NCBI GenBank assembly: GCA_947483645.1
Contig: CANKLS010000001.1
Span: 26,624-90,623 of the forward strand
Reading direction: 5' to 3'
Length of the DNA stretch: 64,000 bases
Source of the DNA: Bradymonadales bacterium
GTDB lineage: Bacteria; Myxococcota; Bradymonadia; REDH01
Positions 62,361 to 64,000 of the stretch are shown piece after piece (positions within the stretch are counted from its first letter, which is position 1; the number at the start of each line of letters is the position of its first letter). The notes under the pieces were generated by a model. That model had not been told where the DNA came from, did not search any database, and saw nothing but the letters and a program-made list of their open reading frames with translations. A program made the translations under genes and the position numbers.

Positions 62361-64000
62361 ATGAACAAGGGCACGACGGTGTCACGTGCGGCCAAGATTC
62401 TGGGCGGCATTCTGCTGCTGCTGGCGCTCTCGGCGCCGGCGTCGGCGCAGGTGAGCAGCACCAAGAGCGAGGCGCAGATCCAGACCTACAATCCTGCGCC
62501 TGAGGCGGCGCGCGAGAGTGTGTTCGAGCAGGCGAAGAAGGGGCCGGCTGACACCAAGCGCATGATGGCCGAGAAGATCGCCATCGAGGAGATTGAGCGC
62601 ACAGAGACTGCTCTCTCGCGGCTCCGGAACCTGGTCAACACCACGCCCGCCGGAGATCGCGCGCGCGCCGACTATCTCTTCCGACTGGCAGAACTCTACT
62701 ACGATCGGGCCCGGTACTACGAGCAGCGCGCCTACGACCGTCGTGACCAAGCCTTCGAGCAGACCAAGAAAGACCCTGCGCGCGCCACTGCCTATCAGAA
62801 GGCGGCAGCGGACGACTTGTCCCACTCGACGGAGTTCGCTCAGAAGGCGATCTCGCTCTACTCGGAGCTTTACGCCAACTACCGCGACACCTACGCCAAC
62901 ATCGACGCGGTGCTCTTCTACCTTGGCGCGAATCTGCTTCAGACCGACGACTCGGAGAGTGCGCGGGAGGTGTTCGAGGCGCTGGCTGTGAACTTCCCGA
63001 CCTCGCAGTATCTGGCGCAGGCCTACTTCATGATCGGCGAGCTCGACTTCGGGATGGGCGACGCGGAAGCTGCGATGCAGTCCTACCAGCGCGCCGCGCA
63101 GTTCCCCGAGCGGAACATCTATCCCTTTGCGCTCTACAAGGTTGCCTGGTGCGCCTTCAATCTGGCCGAGACAGCGACGGACAAGAAGGAGGCGGTCAAC
63201 CTGCTGTATGAGGCAATCCTTGCAGCCAAAGACAGGGTGGCCAAGCAGGGCGATTCCATGCGCCGGCTCCGGGACGACTCGCTCCGCGATATGACGCTCT
63301 TCTGGGCGAGCGCCTACAAGCAAAACGATGCGCTGAAGTTCTTCACCAAGGTCACCGCCGAGACCGAGGTGTCGGAGGCTGAGCGTACGAAGCTCATCGG
63401 CCGGTTGGCGCGCATCTACGGCGAGCGTGCGGACTACGCCGATTCGACGGCGCTGTTCCGGCAGCTGATCGAACTGTCGCCGAACGACTTTGCCATCGTG
63501 GGCTACCAGCGCGAGATTGTGCGGAACACGCGACCCGACGGCAGCCGCGCCGACATCGTGAAGTCGCTCAACGACCTTACCGAGACGCTGTCGCGCGCGA
63601 TGACCTTCCCTGTCACCGACCCGGGCGACCTGCAGCGGGCGCGCGAAGAGGTGGAGCTGCTGCTCCGGCAGTTCAGCACGACCTACCATAACGACGCGCA
63701 GACAACGAACAACGAGCAACTCTACCAGCTCGCCGGCAGCCTCTACGAAAAGTATCTGGCGCTCTTCGGCGAAGAGGCAGGCTCGTACGACATTTGGTTC
63801 TATGCAGGCGAACTGCAATACCGACTCAAGCGCTGGTCTGAGGCGGCGGTAGCCTATGAGAAGGCACTGACGCTGAGTGGCGGCGTGACGGGCGAGGCGA
63901 AGGGGCGCTACGATCAGGAGGCGACCTACGCCTCCTGTCTGGCGCAAACGAACCTGGTCGACATGAAGGGTTCGGTTCAGGCGACGGCGAGCAACAGCAA
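62361..64000 (+). CDS. exported TPR-repeat protein, cut by window end
   Basis: About 546 residues visible. Signal peptide (AAKILGGILLLLALSAPASAQ), a linker, then TPR-like repeats (ALYKVAWCAFNLAETATDKKEAVNLLYEAI, FRLAELYYDRARYYEQRAYD, IWFYAGELQYRLKRWSEAAVAYEKALTL). ATG 62361 follows AGGGAG by seven bases; an in-frame ATG at 62340 overlaps the preceding TGA (TGATG) and is an alternative. Same layout as its upstream partner, so the two probably form one assembly. The C-terminus lies outside the window. Confidence 0.8.
   Translation, partial: MNKGTTVSRAAKILGGILLLLALSAPASAQVSSTKSEAQIQTYNPAPEAARESVFEQAKKGPADTKRMMAEKIAIEEIERTETALSRLRNLVNTTPAGDRARADYLFRLAELYYDRARYYEQRAYDRRDQAFEQTKKDPARATAYQKAAADDLSHSTEFAQKAISLYSELYANYRDTYANIDAVLFYLGANLLQTDDSESAREVFEALAVNFPTSQYLAQAYFMIGELDFGMGDAEAAMQSYQRAAQFPERNIYPFALYKVAWCAFNLAETATDKKEAVNLLYEAILAAKDRVAKQGDSMRRLRDDSLRDMTLFWASAYKQNDALKFFTKVTAETEVSEAERTKLIGRLARIYGERADYADSTALFRQLIELSPNDFAIVGYQREIVRNTRPDGSRADIVKSLNDLTETLSRAMTFPVTDPGDLQRAREEVELLLRQFSTTYHNDAQTTNNEQLYQLAGSLYEKYLALFGEEAGSYDIWFYAGELQYRLKRWSEAAVAYEKALTLSGGVTGEAKGRYDQEATYASCLAQTNLVDMKGSVQATASNS

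Noticed and set aside
62382..63947. 521-codon minus-strand frame near the right edge
   Set aside because: Mirror of the plus-strand TPR gene, which has a signal peptide and ribosome site; long antisense frames are expected at this GC content.

Overview
The window is a 64 kb piece of a high-GC bacterial chromosome, gene-dense on both strands, with no rRNA, insertion sequence, prophage or CRISPR array that I can see. It carries many lipoproteins, choice-of-anchor-D proteins, MopE-like CDGxDxxCDG motifs, PEGA and TPR proteins and a RodZ-like helix-turn-helix protein, alongside the housekeeping order rpsP-khpA-rimM-trmD-rplS-x-rnhB-yraN. This points to a delta-proteobacterial lineage in the broad sense (Myxococcota or Bradymonadota type). 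That is inference from gene content; no phylogenetic marker was compared.

Layout. 1-1674 (minus): glutaredoxin, an exported protease-fold-like protein and a truncated tilS. 1827-5609 (plus): xseA, xseB and a FadL-type porin. 5625-15684 (minus): a complete seven-gene MoxR/Bat locus (MoxR ATPase, DUF58, DUF4381-like, BatA, a BatB-BatC fusion, BatD with a polyglutamine block, BatE) with start/stop overlaps or near-contacts throughout. 15812-20394 (minus): a choice-of-anchor-D lipoprotein and a PMT/ArnT-type membrane glycosyltransferase. 20534-24801 (plus): aroQ, efp, a large TPR protein, tRNA-Gly(CCC) and a small HExxH protein. 24798-29618: ampG, a DoxX-like protein, an SDR, a GT4-like protein and metK. 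29948-32729 (plus): RodZ-like, mgtE, recO. 32726-36017 (minus): RluD-like synthase, a small conserved protein and a second anchor-D lipoprotein. 36160-49310: two large overlapping transglutaminase-type exported proteins, plsB (minus), a CsgG/LpoB-like exported protein and a MopE/FGE-like lipoprotein. 49369-52300: a Cys-rich mini-protein, an aminotransferase, coaD, rsmD, then tRNA-Ile(GAT) and tRNA-Ala(TGC). 52303-54756: FHA protein, PEGA protein and clpX. 54885-60116 (plus): the rpsP to yraN cluster. 60113-64000: a small lipoprotein and two exported TPR proteins, the second cut by the window end.

How the genes fit together. Much of the coding capacity serves the envelope: porin, muropeptide permease, lipid acyltransferase, glycosyl transfer, a von Willebrand/MoxR complex and many lipoproteins. 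The rest is core information processing (translation factors, tRNA and rRNA modification, DNA repair, proteolysis). Neighbouring genes commonly overlap by ATGA, GTGA or TGATG. Five of the eight convergent protein-gene pairs share their stop codons in an exact 4-bp overlap.

Most interesting candidates: the pair of giant exported transglutaminase-fold proteins, one with an intact C-H-D triad and its partner with the triad destroyed (36160-43442); the BatB-BatC fusion that keeps an internal lipobox and carries PPC-like repeats, next to a BatD with 59 glutamines in a 68-residue block; and an uncharacterised, possibly ATPase-derived protein inserted in the ribosomal/RNase HII cluster (57317-59044).
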